Below, one piece after another: positions 52,174 to 64,000 of a stretch of DNA of 64,000 bases (within the stretch, counting starts at the first letter, position 1; each line of letters opens with the position of its first letter). The notes under the pieces were generated by a model that saw only the letters and a list, made by a program, of their open reading frames with translations, made no database searches and was not told the origin of the DNA. This DNA is from Circinella umbellata (Eukaryota; Mucoromycota; Mucoromycetes; Mucorales; Lichtheimiaceae), in the NCBI GenBank assembly GCA_025093555.1, contig JAIWNF010000011.1:620001-684000 (forward strand), read 5' to 3'. A program made the position numbers and the translations under genes.

Positions 52174-53238
52174 ATGAACTTTAAATGGTCATCGATCGTT
52201 ACATTTGCTAGTATACTAAGTTTTACGTTTGCATATCCAAATGCTCCAGGCACAGTATGTATTATTATTATTTTTCTTAAAAAGTTTATTGTCGAGTTAA
52301 AAAAAAAAAAGGAAAGAAACTTAATCTAAATATCTCGATTCTTTCATTAATTAAAAGTGTGATCTCGAACTGATGCGTACGATCGGTCACGGACCTTCTA
52401 AATCAACTTGTAAAGATTGTTATAATGTTCAAATTACTCAATCAGCTGAGGATGAGCCTTTTACAATCTCGGTAACTAGTCGTCAAGAATATCAAGGTTT
52501 TATAATTCAAGTAAAAAATTCAAATAATCAGACAGTGGGTGAATTTATCAATTTTGATGAAGATGTATATTATCCTGTTTTATGCGAAGAAGTAGATGAA
52601 GAAAAGCATGCAAATAATTGGGCTGGATCTATTGGACATGTGGATGCAAAACTTAAACCATGGCCTATAAATTTATCATGGACTTCGGCAAGAAAAGATG
52701 TTTATGATTCAACATCAAATGTATTCCGTATTCAGGGGATGATTGTGGTAAGTTAACAAAAATAAACTGCTATATTTTCATGTGCATATGGCGGTTTAAG
52801 GGGGGAAGGGATAGAGTTAAAAAAGACTTGCTTGTAAGAGTAGAAGAGGTATTTTAGTTTTGTTAACACAATTTCCTGTTTATTTCATAGATGGATTATG
52901 ATAATTATGATATACTACCAGAATATTCATTTACAATTAAGAAAAGGAAACCAATTGAGCATCCTGTGATACCATCCGTTATTGTGGATACTACTACTAC
53001 GACTGCCATAACAACAACAGCAACACAAAATATCGCTTTACCAGAAACAACATTAATACCTCCGGAAAATCCGCGTCAGGAACAACCTTTACAAAATGAT
53101 CCTGAATCTACTGCACTCTTCTTGCAAGTAGTTTGTTTTGTATTAGCAGTATATTTTATAATGGCAATTGTACGACGTAAATGGTATCAAAGACGCATGC
53201 CAGCTGCAGATCCTGAAGCTTTTCTCAAAGAGGGTTGA
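52174..53238 (+). CDS. Reeler-domain type I membrane protein
   Basis: Three exons (52174-52254, 52358-52747, 52891-53238) give 272 aa. A signal peptide (about residues 1-20, MNFKWSSIVTFASILSFTFA) is followed by YPNAPGTCD and a beta-rich domain whose pattern fits the Reeler fold: QGFIIQVKNSNNQTVGEF, a central Cys, then GSIGHVDAKLKPWPINLSW and FRIQGMIV. A Thr-rich stalk (TTTTTAITTTATQ) leads to one membrane helix (about 227-247) and a short basic cytosolic tail. Reeler domains occur in reelin, in ferric-chelate reductase 1 and in defence-related secreted proteins; the role here is unknown. It lies 222 bp before, and on the same strand as, the P5-type ATPase. Confidence 0.7.
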
Positions 53239-53460
53239 AATTCCCTGATGTCAACTTTTTTGATCGGAAGGTTTTAAAAAATCTGGTTTTTTTTTCTCTT
53301 GCATCTTTTTCATTTTGTATTCATATTTTCCCTTTCTTTTTTGTATTTCTCTTTCTTTCTTTCTCTTCTTCTCTTTATTTTTGTTCTCCTTTATCAAATT
53401 TTATTTTATTTTATTGTTATTATTATACATGTTTATCTTAATTTATAGATATCATCATTC

Positions 53461-56400
53461 ATGAAATCACTAGCTTATCTTCGATCAGTATTACCCATCA
53501 CGGTACTATTACTATCAATATTGATAGGTCACAGTGTACATGCTATACCCCGCTTTAATCAAAGTATTTTTCTTCTTTTTCTTCGTCATAATAATATTCT
53601 TATAAATAGAAAGTAGATTATAATAATAAAAAATAATCATGTTTATTTCTTTTTTTTTTGTTGATAAACAATAGTAAATAATGAATATTTTAACGGTACA
53701 ACATGTCCATCAGTCACTCGTTACAATATCCCTTGTCCTGTATTATGCGTTGCTAATCTAAATAACGACTGCCCACCTCGCATTAACCCTAAAACGTGCT
53801 CTTACCCTTTATGTCCTGATGGTTCATGTCAATCACAATGCCGAAGTACAACAAATGTCTGCCAATGCCCTTCTGTAAAACAAGCTCAGCCTTTTAGCGC
53901 ATGTTCCAGTCAACTGACTGTTGATATTCATCATTATGATGCATCTCAAGCTGAAAAACAAATTAATCTAGCTTGTGCCGCTGCTTTAAATCAATCATCT
54001 TATCCAACATGGACAGAACTTTATCAAAGCAGTCAAAATAATGCAGTGTGGAATGTATGTAAAGCCCCTCCTAGTGTAAATTTTCCAACTCAAGGTATTT
54101 TCTAAAAAATTAGGTTCTTGTATAACCTTAAAACCATAAATTTGGAATTAGGTCTTATCTTATATTTGTTTATATTATACCATATGAGTTATTATTTATT
54201 ATTATTTATTTTATTATAGCACCAATATTTCTTTCTTACTTATTTATTTATGTGGCATTTTATGGATTTCTTGGATTATGGGCTTTATATAAAGCTGCTC
54301 GTGAAAAGGTAAAAATAAAGAAGAGTATAAGAAAGATCATATTGAACTTGAGTAAAAAAGAGTTTCTTGTATTCTTTATTATTCTAAAGCTAACGCCATT
54401 TTAATCAATAATGACATTATTCAAAATAGAATGCCCCGGCACCTACTTATAATAACAATGGTGAACGGTTCATGGGTTATAGCAACGATATTTTTGGCAT
54501 TTGGATGGTGACTTATACTGGGATCGTATCTGCTGGATGGATCATTTTTCTACTTATTATTTGTCTCGATTATTACGGATATGTAAGATAATTTTAGTTC
54601 AAGTAGAAAAAATTCATGTTTATCTTACAGATAACTTTTACACATGAAAATATAAATTCGTAGATAACCGGAATTCCATATGCATTATTTTATGGATCAT
54701 ATGATTTATCAAGTAAAGCATTTTGTGTTTGTTGGTTTCTTGCCACTAGTTGGTATCTTGTCATCAATGTGATCCGTTCCCGTTTACGTAACTTTTTCCG
54801 AATCCGACAACCATTGACCATAGCACAATACATTCAAGTGGAACAACCTCGTCAAATTCAACGGCTTGATAATGTGGATGATAATGATAATGGAGAAAAA
54901 ATGCGAGTATTAATTGAACGGATACATTCGATCGAAACTAAGGTTAAAAAATGGTTCGGTCTAGACACAAATGTGATCACAGTTCCAGTACAACACGGCA
55001 GTACATTTAGATATTTTGATTATCATAGTGCACGTTATGTATATCAACATGATAAAGATGTATTTGAACATACGATACCAGATATTGAATTTAGTCAAGA
55101 AGGTCTTTCATCTAAAAATGCAACAGATAGATTAGAACGAATTGGTCCAAATTTTATTCATGTGCATGTTCCTAGTTTTTTTTATGCACTTTGGGAAGAG
55201 TAAGAAAGCTTCTGAATCTTTTGCATATTCTAGCTATACACGTTGTATAATGTACATTTGTATTCATGCTTATTTTTTTTTTTGTTAGGCTTACTGGATT
55301 TTTTTATATTTATCAACTCATGATCTTGTGGTGTTATTTTTATCTATCCTATTGGTCGATTGGTGTAGCAGACACTGCTGTAATTCTCTTGGCTGCTATT
55401 ATCAAGGTGATCGTTCGTTTAAAATCCGAAAAACGTGTTAAAAGTATGGCAGAGTATGTGGGTGTATGCGATGTATTGCGTGATGGATCATGGATATGTG
55501 ATTTATCAAGTGCTGACCTGGTACCTGGAGATGTTATTCGGGTAAATTCACAACAATCAGTACCAGTGGATGCTGTTCTTCTTAAAGGTGATATCGTCAC
55601 AGATGAAAGTTCTCTTACTGGTAAGGATTATATAAGTTCTCAACCTTATTATATTTATATATATATATATAAAAAGCAAAGCAATAACTAATAAAATTGA
55701 TCCAAATAAAAGGTGAACCACTTCCTATTCGTAAATTCCCTGCAAGAGATGCTTCATCACGTGATGAAAAGATTCATCGTTTATTTGCTGGTACAATGGT
55801 TAAACAAGCATCTCGTGATTCTATTGCACTTGTTTTGGCAACGCGTACGAATACTGACAAAGGAGAGTTAGTTCAGAAAATTTTATTTCCACAACCTGTT
55901 TCTTTTATATTCAATGAACAGCTCAAGTTGGTATTTGCCATGTTGCTTTGTTGGGCATTGATTTTGCTCGGTATTGGATCATGGTGGTTAGGTGGTACTG
56001 ATATGACAGCTTGGTTCTATGGTACAACTTGTGCTGCTCAAGTGATGAATCCTTTGCTACCAGGTATATATTTGAAAAAAAAATTCATGAATGATAAATT
56101 ATAATATTTTAACTTGCAAAAAAGAAAGAAAAAAAAATATTAAAAAATGAGTATAATTTTTTGTTTTAGCCATTCTTGTTGTTGGACAATCTGTAGCCGG
56201 TGGACGTTTAAAAAAGAAAGGAATTTACTCTGTTGATCTACCACGGATTTTGATGGCTGGTAAAGTACGGGTGTTTTGTTTTGACAAGACTGGAACATTA
56301 ACAAATCAAGGTCTTGAGTATAACGGCGTTCATCCCATTGTACAAGAAGATATTAGTAACGATAAAGTTAATACACGGTTGGATAATCTGAAAGCACACT

Positions 56401-58470
56401 ATCAAGACTTATCTCCCAATGTTCAAAATGAAGAACTATTAAGAATGGGGTTGGCGTCATGTCATTCTGTTACAGTAATTGATGATCAATATATCGGTAA
56501 TCCGGTCGATATTGTCATGTTTGAAACAACTGGTGCCACATTAGATTTAAATAAAGAAATGATCCATCTTCAATCACATCGACCAGGTGAAAAAGGGAAG
56601 CAATTAGAAGTCATTCAAAGATTCGAGTTTCAACATGCGCGAGCATCCATGTCTGTTGCTGCTTTGGATATTGATACGGGAGATATTCATGTTTTTGTAA
56701 AAGGATCTTTTGAACGTCTTGGTGAAATATCTAGCAATATTCCTTTTGATTATGATCAGCATGCATCCAAATTGGCAAGAGAAGGTTGTTATGTATTAGC
56801 TATGGCTCATCGAAACCTTGGTAATCAAATTAATCGAGACATTGTATGTGGATGGACCAGAGAGCAATTGGAATCAGATGTTTCATTACTCGGATTAGTA
56901 TTATTCAAAAACATGCTTAAACCGGATACGACAGAAGCAATAGCTGAACTCAAACAAGGTGATATCCAAACTGTCATGATCACTGGTGATAATGCATTGA
57001 CTGGTGTATCTATTGCTCAAGCATGTGGTATGCTTCCATCTGACAAGCCTGTACTTCTTGCTGATGTTCGAGAAAAGGATGGCGAAGTAGTTTGGATGGA
57101 TACAGAAACTAATACGCATTATATGGCTGAAAAAGCAGAAACATTTAATAATGTTGAGTTGGCAATTACGGGTAATGCGTTCCGTACGCTGCTTGAAAAG
57201 AATCCAGACCACTTGCGCACCTTATTATTTTCCATTACCGTATTTGCACGTATGACACCTATTGATAAAATGCTGTGTATTGAACTTTTTATGGAAAAAG
57301 CAATCACAGCTATGTGTGGTGATGGTGGCAATGATTGTGGTGCATTACGGGCAGCTCATGTTGGTATTGCCATGTCGGAAGCAGAAGCCTCGGTTGTTAG
57401 TCCATTCAGTACTCCAAGTCGTACAGTGAAATCATGTGTTGAGCTTGTTATCCAAGGACGGTCCGCACTTGCTACCTCATTTGCAAGTTACAAGTATCTT
57501 ATCATGTATGGTGAAATTATGGCTACATCCAAACTTTGTACATTTTATTATACAACATCGTTCTCTATCTGGATCTTTATTCTCATTGATGCGTTTATTA
57601 CACTCTTTTGTGCATTTGCTGTCACACAAGCTAAGGCAGCTAAAGCTCTCTCACCGCAACGACCTACAGCACGAATTCTTGGACCCGAAGTACTTGCATC
57701 TGTTCTTGGACAATTAATTATCAATGCACTTTTCCTTGCTGGTGCTTATATCATGTTATATACACATGACGACTTTTTCCGTTGTAATGAATGGGATGCA
57801 CGGTCCGTGGATAACTCAAAATGGTGGTTACTTGGAGATAACTTTGAATCTGAGGTTTTAACGTTCGTTGTATTATTTCAATTTGTTAATGCTGCATTGA
57901 TATTTAATTATGGGTATTTATTTCGAGCTCATTGGTACAAGAATTATTTGTTGTTGGGTGTATGTGCAATATTTATTACGATTGTCAGTTACTGGGAACT
58001 TGCAGGTAATTTTTTTTTTTTTTTGAATTATAACCCTAGATCAAAATGGAAAAAAAGAAAAAATATATTCCCGTTTTAGAGATGCGCGGGAGTCATATTA
58101 CAACGGGAAAACTTGTTTGACTCACTCGCTTTTTTATTTGTTTTAATTATTAGATCCAAATGAATTTGGATGCGCGGTCCGACTTAATTGTGGTAATCCG
58201 GATGTACTTGAATCACTCGGGTATCCAAGACCAAATTTCCAAATTGAACCTTACAATAATCCATCGGGACACAATGTACTTCCAAAATATTTCCGTTATA
58301 CGTTATGGGTTTACTCTATTGGAAATATGGTAGCAACTCACGCGTGGGAACTGCTATTTGTGCTTGGACCAGTTCGAGACTGGCTAAAAAAACGATATGG
58401 ACAAAAGAAATCCTTAAAAGAACCTCTTTACCCTACTCTTACTCCTACTGCCACTACTATTACTAATTAA
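53461..58470 (+). CDS. P5-type ATPase (P5B/ATP13A-like) with Cys-rich N-terminal extension
   Basis: Nine exons (53461-53563, 53675-54094, 54220-54308, 54430-54582, 54664-55199, 55289-55620, 55713-56063, 56170-58005, 58154-58470) give 1378 aa. A signal peptide and a luminal domain with about 13 Cys (residues 35-175, CSYPLCPDGSCQSQC) precede the transporter. P-type signatures: DESSLTGEPLP (actuator), DKTGTLT with phosphorylated Asp700, MITGDNALTGVSIA, and MCGDGGNDCGALRAAHVGIAMSEAEASV, the last clearly of the P5 type. The M4 motif is NPLLP (657-661), where P5 pumps normally have PP-x-LP. P5B pumps (yeast Ypk9, human ATP13A2) export polyamines from lysosome or vacuole. The extension and the altered M4 motif make localisation and substrate uncertain. 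Confidence 0.9.
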
Positions 58471-58633
58471 TCTTTAATAATTATAATATGTGTAAGAATG
58501 TATTCCTTTTTTTTTCCCTTTTTATTAATAATCAATTTATTTGTTGTTCTGATAAAAATATAAACTATTTACAAAATGTCAATGGAAAAAAAATAGTATG
58601 TGTATGTGTTATATATGAGTGGATTCTTTTCAG

Positions 58634-59644
58634 TTATTGATATTTTGCACAAATTTCTTTGAGAGATGCAGCACTATTTTCCAACTTTTTACGTTCTTCG
58701 TCGTCAAGTGGAATGTCAATGACACGTTCAATACCATCATATCCAAGTTTTGCAGGTGCTGAAAGTACGGTACCAAGCGATTCAACGTATACAGAGAGTG
58801 GACGAATTTCACGTTTGTCAAGTAAAATACAATCCACCAAAGAAGCTGCCAAAGCACCAATACCATAGTAAGTGGCACCTTTCATTTTAATAATTTCATA
58901 GGCTTTATTTGCAATTTCTTTTTCCATAGCATCCTTGTCAGCATCTTTGAATTCTGAGAATGATAATAAAGGTTTACCAGCGACAGATGCTGAAGACCAA
59001 GCGACAAATTGAGAATCACCATGTTCTCCCAAAACAAATGCATGAATACTACTTGCGGATACTTGAAGCTTTTGAGCTAAAAGGACACGAAGACGGGAAG
59101 TATCCAAAAAGGTACCGGAACCAACAACTTGATTCTTGGGAATACCAGCGAGTTGTTGAGCGATATGAGTCAAAACATCAACAGGATTGGAAACGATAAG
59201 AATAATAGCTTCTTGATTGATAGGTTGCATACCACCAATAACACTATGAAGTACTTTGTAGTTTCTATCAATCAACTAAATACAGAAATAACCATTTAGT
59301 ATTATTTCTTTTTCAAAAAAACCCATTCATTTATTTATCCATTCTATTTTTCCAATATCCGAATTATACATTACCTGAGTACGTGTCTCGCCTTCTCTTT
59401 GCTTTGCACCAGCAGTGATAACAATCACATCAGCTTGTCCGGCTTCTTTACTTGTAGCACCACGAACCTTAGTAGAAGTGATCATATTAGCATCACTTAA
59501 GTCAAGGACTTGACCGCGTACAACATCTGGAGCAACATCAACCATCATAATTTCTGAAGCAACATCACGAAGCATAATAGCATATGCAATAGTAGCACCG
59601 ACAGAACCAGCACCGACAATAGCTACTTTACTATTCTTTCCCAT
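58634..59644 (-). CDS. L-lactate dehydrogenase
   Basis: Two exons on the reverse strand (59644-59375 and 59275-58634) give 303 aa. The NAD-binding start (KVAIVGAGSVGATIAYAI) and the acidic residue after the second strand (MMVDVAP) fit an NAD-linked enzyme. AGAKQREGETR has Gln at the substrate-specificity position, where malate dehydrogenases have Arg, so lactate is the expected substrate. FLDTSRLR carries the substrate-binding Arg and LGEHGDSQF the catalytic His. The enzyme reduces pyruvate to lactate in the cytosol, the fermentative route well known from Rhizopus. Slightly shorter than many family members, but no motif is missing. It faces the P5 ATPase gene tail to tail (about 160 bp). Confidence 0.94.
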
Positions 59645-60887
59645 GATTGTGTAATATCCTTTTGAAAAATGAAAATAAAAAAGAAAGTGTGTGTAAATGT
59701 TTTATATTAATTTTCCTTTAGAGTTTTTATAGTGAGCGCAAAAAAAAAAAAATCTTGCATGGGTTTTAAATGTCACTATTGTTGTAATGGCGTGACGTTT
59801 TGAACTTTACTTGTGATATAGAGATGTCTGTGCGAGTATAAAAATAAATTATTTCTTTATCGTTTCAGATCTGCTATCGTTATCTCCCTCTCTCAATCGT
59901 TCTTATAAAACACACATGCTATTGTCATTTTATTTACATTGACAATAATCGGATGATTTGGTACATTTTGACGAACAACATGATAAAAATTAAATAAAAT
60001 GACTTTTGATTGTCAAAATGAACGGTTCTTTTTTCCGGGTTACGTAAAAATGTTTCATCAAAGAAAGGTATCGGGTCGTTATTTATTTGTTTGTTAATTG
60101 AAAATAATCATTTGTTCAAAAATAAAGTATAAATAATAAAATGTGAACCTGGTTGGTGGTTTACAATTAGAACACTGACCTTAAATTTAGTGGCAGTAAT
60201 CTTTTTGCATTGAATGTATAGATGGTCCATCCATTTAAGGTGTCACCTCATCCATTTTTTGATAAGATAAACAACAGTATAACCTGTCACTGTCAACAAT
60301 GATGTTTTGAACAAAACTAAAAATAAAATAGCATGATATTTTCAATAAAAATTTCTAATAGCTTATCATGCCTTTAAAAAATAAACGAGATAGTGATCAT
60401 TGCTTTTTCACCTAATATCACCAATTAATTATGGTTCAAAAGTAATAATTTTCTTGAGGTAAAGATAAATATGTTCTATTAGATAAAAAAAACTTTATCA
60501 AGTTCATTTCGCACTAAAAGGTTTTTTTTTTTTCACTCTGTCAAAATCATAAAGATTACTAAAAGACATATACTTTACTACTGTGTTCGTTTTACATAAC
60601 AACGAGAATAAGTAACAGTAATAACTTATAACGTAGTAACTTTTACCTGTAATGCATATAAATATCTCTTTTTGATAAGGCAAAGTTAAAAGCTAAGCTA
60701 TTATATCCAATTAAATTTTTCTTTAGCCCCAAAATAACAGCAATGTGCGTTACACTACCTCAACTTATTATTTTCTCATCCCATCAACAAAAACAAGTTT
60801 TATTTTGTTTAAAAAATGAGTGTGAATATGATTTTCACACATAAAACTTCAAAGCAAGAAAGAATAAAGTGGACTAGACTTATAAAT
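59645..60887. other. Upstream region of the lactate dehydrogenase gene
   Basis: About 1.2 kb, AT-rich, with no supportable gene. Its right part is the 3' flank of the peroxiredoxin gene. The length leaves room for regulated expression, but no site is specific enough to name. Confidence 0.5.
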
Positions 60888-61752
60888 TTACAATTGAGCC
60901 AAGACTCCTTCTGCAGAAGAAGCTTTAACATCGCTACCTTCTTCAACACCAAGATACTTGATAACAAGATTATCTACAATCATAGCATAACGCTTTGAAC
61001 GAACACCAAGACCACGTGCAGTTAAATCCAAAGGTAATCCCAATGCTTGAGTAAATGCACCACTACCATCACCAACCATAATGATTTTATCTTTGACACC
61101 TGTAACTTTACCAAATGCATTCATGACAAATCCATCATTAACTGAAACACAAATAACTTCATCAATACCCTTAGCCTTGAGTGCATCATAGTTCTTTACG
61201 AAACCAGGAAGATGAGTTTCAGTACAAGTAGGTGTGAAAGCACCTATTATAATTATAAACATAATACTGTGAATATTTTACGTTCATGATATAAATATTA
61301 CTTCATTATTATTATTACGCTACGTAATACAACAATATACCTGGAATAGCGAAAATAACAACTTTCTTGTCTTTGAGTTGATCATGAACTTTAAAAGGTT
61401 GAGGACTATAATTTTATATAAGAAAGAACTTTGATAAGATATTTTTGGTTCTATTGTAATAATAAATAACAAACATACATTGTACATGCACTCAATTCTT
61501 CTGTTTCACTGTAAGGCACGTAAGCCAAATCACCGTTAGGAATCTATAAATTCATAGTACACCCACTTAATAAATACAAGTAGATTTCTAAAATTGATAC
61601 CAAATAGTGTTATCATCACCACTACTTACTTCGTCACCAACTTTAACAGTCTGATATTATTATAAAAAACAAGTAAAAAATGGTCAGTAATAAGTTGATT
61701 AGTATATACATTCATTATCGAACAAAAGGATTAAAGAGGGAACACTTACCAT
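60888..61752 (-). CDS. Type 2 (Prx5/Ahp1-like) peroxiredoxin
   Basis: Five exons on the reverse strand (61752-61750, 61650-61630, 61543-61479, 61405-61341, 61243-60888) give 169 aa; the first coding exon is just the ATG. The peroxidatic Cys sits in IPGAFTPTCTETHLPGF (the glycine codon is split by an intron) with the surrounding Pro-x3-Thr-x2-Cys pattern. Conserved blocks ICVSVNDGFVMNAFG and MVGDGSGAFTQALGLPLDLT follow, with GLGVRSKRYAMIVDN near the end, as in the fungal Ahp1/PMP20 group. It reduces hydrogen and alkyl peroxides using thioredoxin or glutathione, in the cytosol or peroxisome; the C-terminus (LAQL) is not a clear peroxisomal signal. There is no second Cys in the usual resolving position of AhpE or Prx-Q types. 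Confidence 0.92.
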
Positions 61753-63277
61753 TTTTTTTTTATCTTTGTTGTAGTTGCAAGAAGGAAGGAAGAAACAGAA
61801 AGAAACGGAAAGAATTAAGGTCCCCAACTTTTATGCTCTTTCATGTCGTAGAGATGAAACGATACCATTTTTGGTAGTAGATCCCCTTTCATTTTCCCAT
61901 CATGCCGAACGGGACATACACTTATTGTATACTTTCTTCAAGTGTAAAAGAAAAGAAATAATGGATGAAATACTACATTGATTAATAATAAAGTTATCAT
62001 TTCTAATCTATCACAAACAATAGAGGTTTATACAAAAGACATTGTATGATATGCTGCAATTAAACATGTTTAGTTCATTTATTGATATCGATAAGCCAAT
62101 AAAAAAAGACTATTAATATAACTTTAATGGATGGATGGTGTATAAAACTATAGCTAGATAATACATCTAAAAAAAAGAATGACTACTTTTTAAAAAGACA
62201 AGAATACGACTGGATGTTATATATTCAAGTTGTAAAGTGTAATTATAAAAACGAGATTTTACTTTTCCGATTAAAAAATGTGCTTTAATAGCAAGTCCTC
62301 TCTTTTAATTTTTTTTATTCTTTTTTCTCTCACTCTCTTTCTCTTTTTCAACACATTTCTTTTTTTTTAAAAAAAAAAAAAGAAAAAGACACATTCTTAC
62401 ATAAATCTCGCAGGTTCATTTTCCATATACAATCGACGGTATTGTCTCTCTCTCACTTCTCTTCTCTTCTCTTTTCTTTTTTCTTTTTCTTTTCATTACA
62501 TTTAAAAAAAAAAAGATGTTTTCTATTTGTAAAACTGCTTCCACATCTTATATTTATTTGTTGCCGCTACCTTCCCATCTAATCCTTTCACTCTCATGAA
62601 AAGAATAACACAAATTGATCTCTTTGATTCTTTTCATTTCCATGAGTTGGCAGGTGGCGGCTAAAAAAAACCCGGTAGCAGCAGCAGTGGTTGATTTAAA
62701 TTATTCTATTTTATTTTTATTTATTGCACATTTTGTCATTCTTACCTTTTTCTAAACTATTTTTTTTGATCTTTTTTTTTTTTTATTCTTTTCCCTCTTC
62801 CATACATTTCTACACAGAACCAAGAAACATCAAAAACAACCACTTGTATACACTACATTAACCAAAAAAAAAAAAAAAACAAAAAACAAACAAACAAACC
62901 CTGTTTCTTTTTTTTTTAACATCACCTAACTCATTTCTTTTATTACCTCTTAACTCGCGTTTTGTTTCTTTTTTCTAAAAAAGCAAAAGACACAAAATTC
63001 TTTTCTACAACTGGTAAAAAAAAAAAGTTATTATTAAGTGATTTATATTGATATTAAAACTTATTATTATTATTAACCTATTATTTATTTATTCTGAAAA
63101 AAAAAAGAGGGAAAAAAAAGAATAATACTTATTACAGATTTAAAAAAAAAGGTAAGAAATAAGAATATTTTATTAAAGATTTTTCTTTCTTTTTATCAAG
63201 GGGATTTTGAATAGATATTAATGACTTATTTTAATGAATTATTTTAATTATCTATCATAGAGTAAAATAAATTAGTC
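61753..63277. other. Long divergent upstream region
   Basis: About 1.5 kb between the peroxiredoxin gene (-) and the KH-domain gene (+). From about 62290 on it is a succession of long T- and A-tracts and CT-rich stretches, typical of a long 5' UTR or a strong promoter of a highly expressed gene. No gene is seen. Confidence 0.55.
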
Positions 63278-63967
63278 ATGTCAGCAACTGAAGTAGATAT
63301 GAATGGATCACCCACTGATCGCTCAAAGCGTCCTCGTCTTGAAGATGGTGATTTAGATTCGGACTATGAACGTGATGGTCAAGACGATCGTCATCCTAAA
63401 CGTCAAGCTGTTCCCGATCCTGAAACTAAAGCACCTCATTTCGCTGGTGCCACAGATGCTGACTCAGATAACAAACATGAAACTAGTGGTGCTACAACAC
63501 AACAAAATCAAAATTCAGATAATAATACACCTACTGGACGTTCCCGACGGAAGAAATGGGAAGAAGGTGGTTCTCAAGATTCTGATGACGGTGAAGATGA
63601 TGAAGTTCAAATCTTACTTGATGCTAATAACAACAACAATAATAATAATAATAATGAAGAATCAAAAGGAACAAATGGTACAACCAATAATGACGATGGC
63701 ACTGGAGCTGCTTCAACATCAGCTAATCCTTTTGATGCAACAGGTTCAGATGCACAATCTTTGGCTTCCTTACCACCAGGTGTACCATCAGTCTCTATTC
63801 GATCACTTGTTAGTACCAAGGATGCTGGTGTGATTATTGGCAGAGGTGGTAAAAACGTTAGTGAAATTCGTGAAATGTCAGCTGCACGAGTCACCATTTC
63901 AGATATCATTCCTGGTGCTTATGAACGTATTTTGACAGTCAGTGGTCCTGTGAACTCTGTTGCAAAG
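63278..63967 (+). CDS. KH-domain RNA-binding protein, first exon, runs off the window
   Basis: The first exon encodes 230 aa and ends at a donor (gtaata at 63968), so the rest of the gene lies beyond the window. Residues 1-170 are acidic, Asn- and Ser-rich with a basic nuclear-type cluster (GRSRRKKWEE) and an Asn run (about 117-126). The KH domain begins near residue 172 (VSIRSLVSTKDAGVIIGRGG) and contains the GXXG loop as IGRGGKNVSEI. Similar proteins (PCBP/hnRNP K, yeast Hek2 and Pbp2, fission-yeast Rnc1) have three KH domains and control mRNA stability and localisation. The other domains would be expected to the right. Confidence 0.88.
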
Positions 63968-64000
63968 GTAATATATAATATTATGTTTTTTTTTTATTAA

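Overview
The window looks like nuclear DNA of an early-diverging fungus, most likely Mucoromycota. It is AT-rich, genes contain up to ten short GT-AG introns (about 50-200 bp), polyQ/polyN/polyH tracts are common in regulatory proteins, and the gene set is fungal: a Mucoromycota-like cytochrome P450, an L-lactate dehydrogenase, Per1, cytochrome c1, mevalonate diphosphate decarboxylase. There is no operon logic. Neighbours share short bidirectional promoters or face each other tail to tail. All assignments come from reading the sequence; no database search was run.

Left part (1-17.1 kb) is repeat-rich accessory DNA. Two copies of an unusual unit lie in opposite orientation. Each is a large inverted repeat (arms of at least 1.2 kb in copy 2) around a non-coding spacer of about 0.95 kb, with a copy of one multi-exon gene reading outward from an arm. 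In copy 1 the gene (2904-5515) is an intact ten-exon gene for a 571-aa protein with a PD-(D/E)XK-nuclease-like signature. In copy 2 the equivalent gene (11372 down to about 9960) is broken, and the other arm is cut at 14876 by a decayed Ty3/Gypsy retroelement (about 14877-16620). A 262-bp tandem repeat with an internal duplication (about 8765-9720) lies between the two units.

The right part (17.9-64 kb) is ordinary genic sequence. In order: cytochrome P450 (+), protein farnesyltransferase alpha subunit (-), large forkhead transcription factor (-), about 4 kb without genes, Per1/PGAP3 (-), ING-type PHD protein (+), acidic orphan protein (-), mitochondrial glutamyl-tRNA synthetase (+), mevalonate diphosphate decarboxylase (+), secreted/vacuolar serine carboxypeptidase (-), a 3.2-kb gene-poor stretch, 5-alpha-reductase-like membrane protein (+), MoxR/ChlI-like AAA protein (-), cytochrome c1 (-), Derlin (-), Reeler-domain membrane protein (+), P5-type ATPase with a cysteine-rich extension (+), L-lactate dehydrogenase (-), peroxiredoxin (-), and the first exon of a KH-domain protein (+) running off the right edge.

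The ordinary genes serve unrelated roles: isoprenoid supply and protein prenylation, ER quality control and GPI-anchor remodelling, respiration and fermentation, chromatin and transcription. The part most worth following up is the inverted-repeat/PD-(D/E)XK unit on the left.
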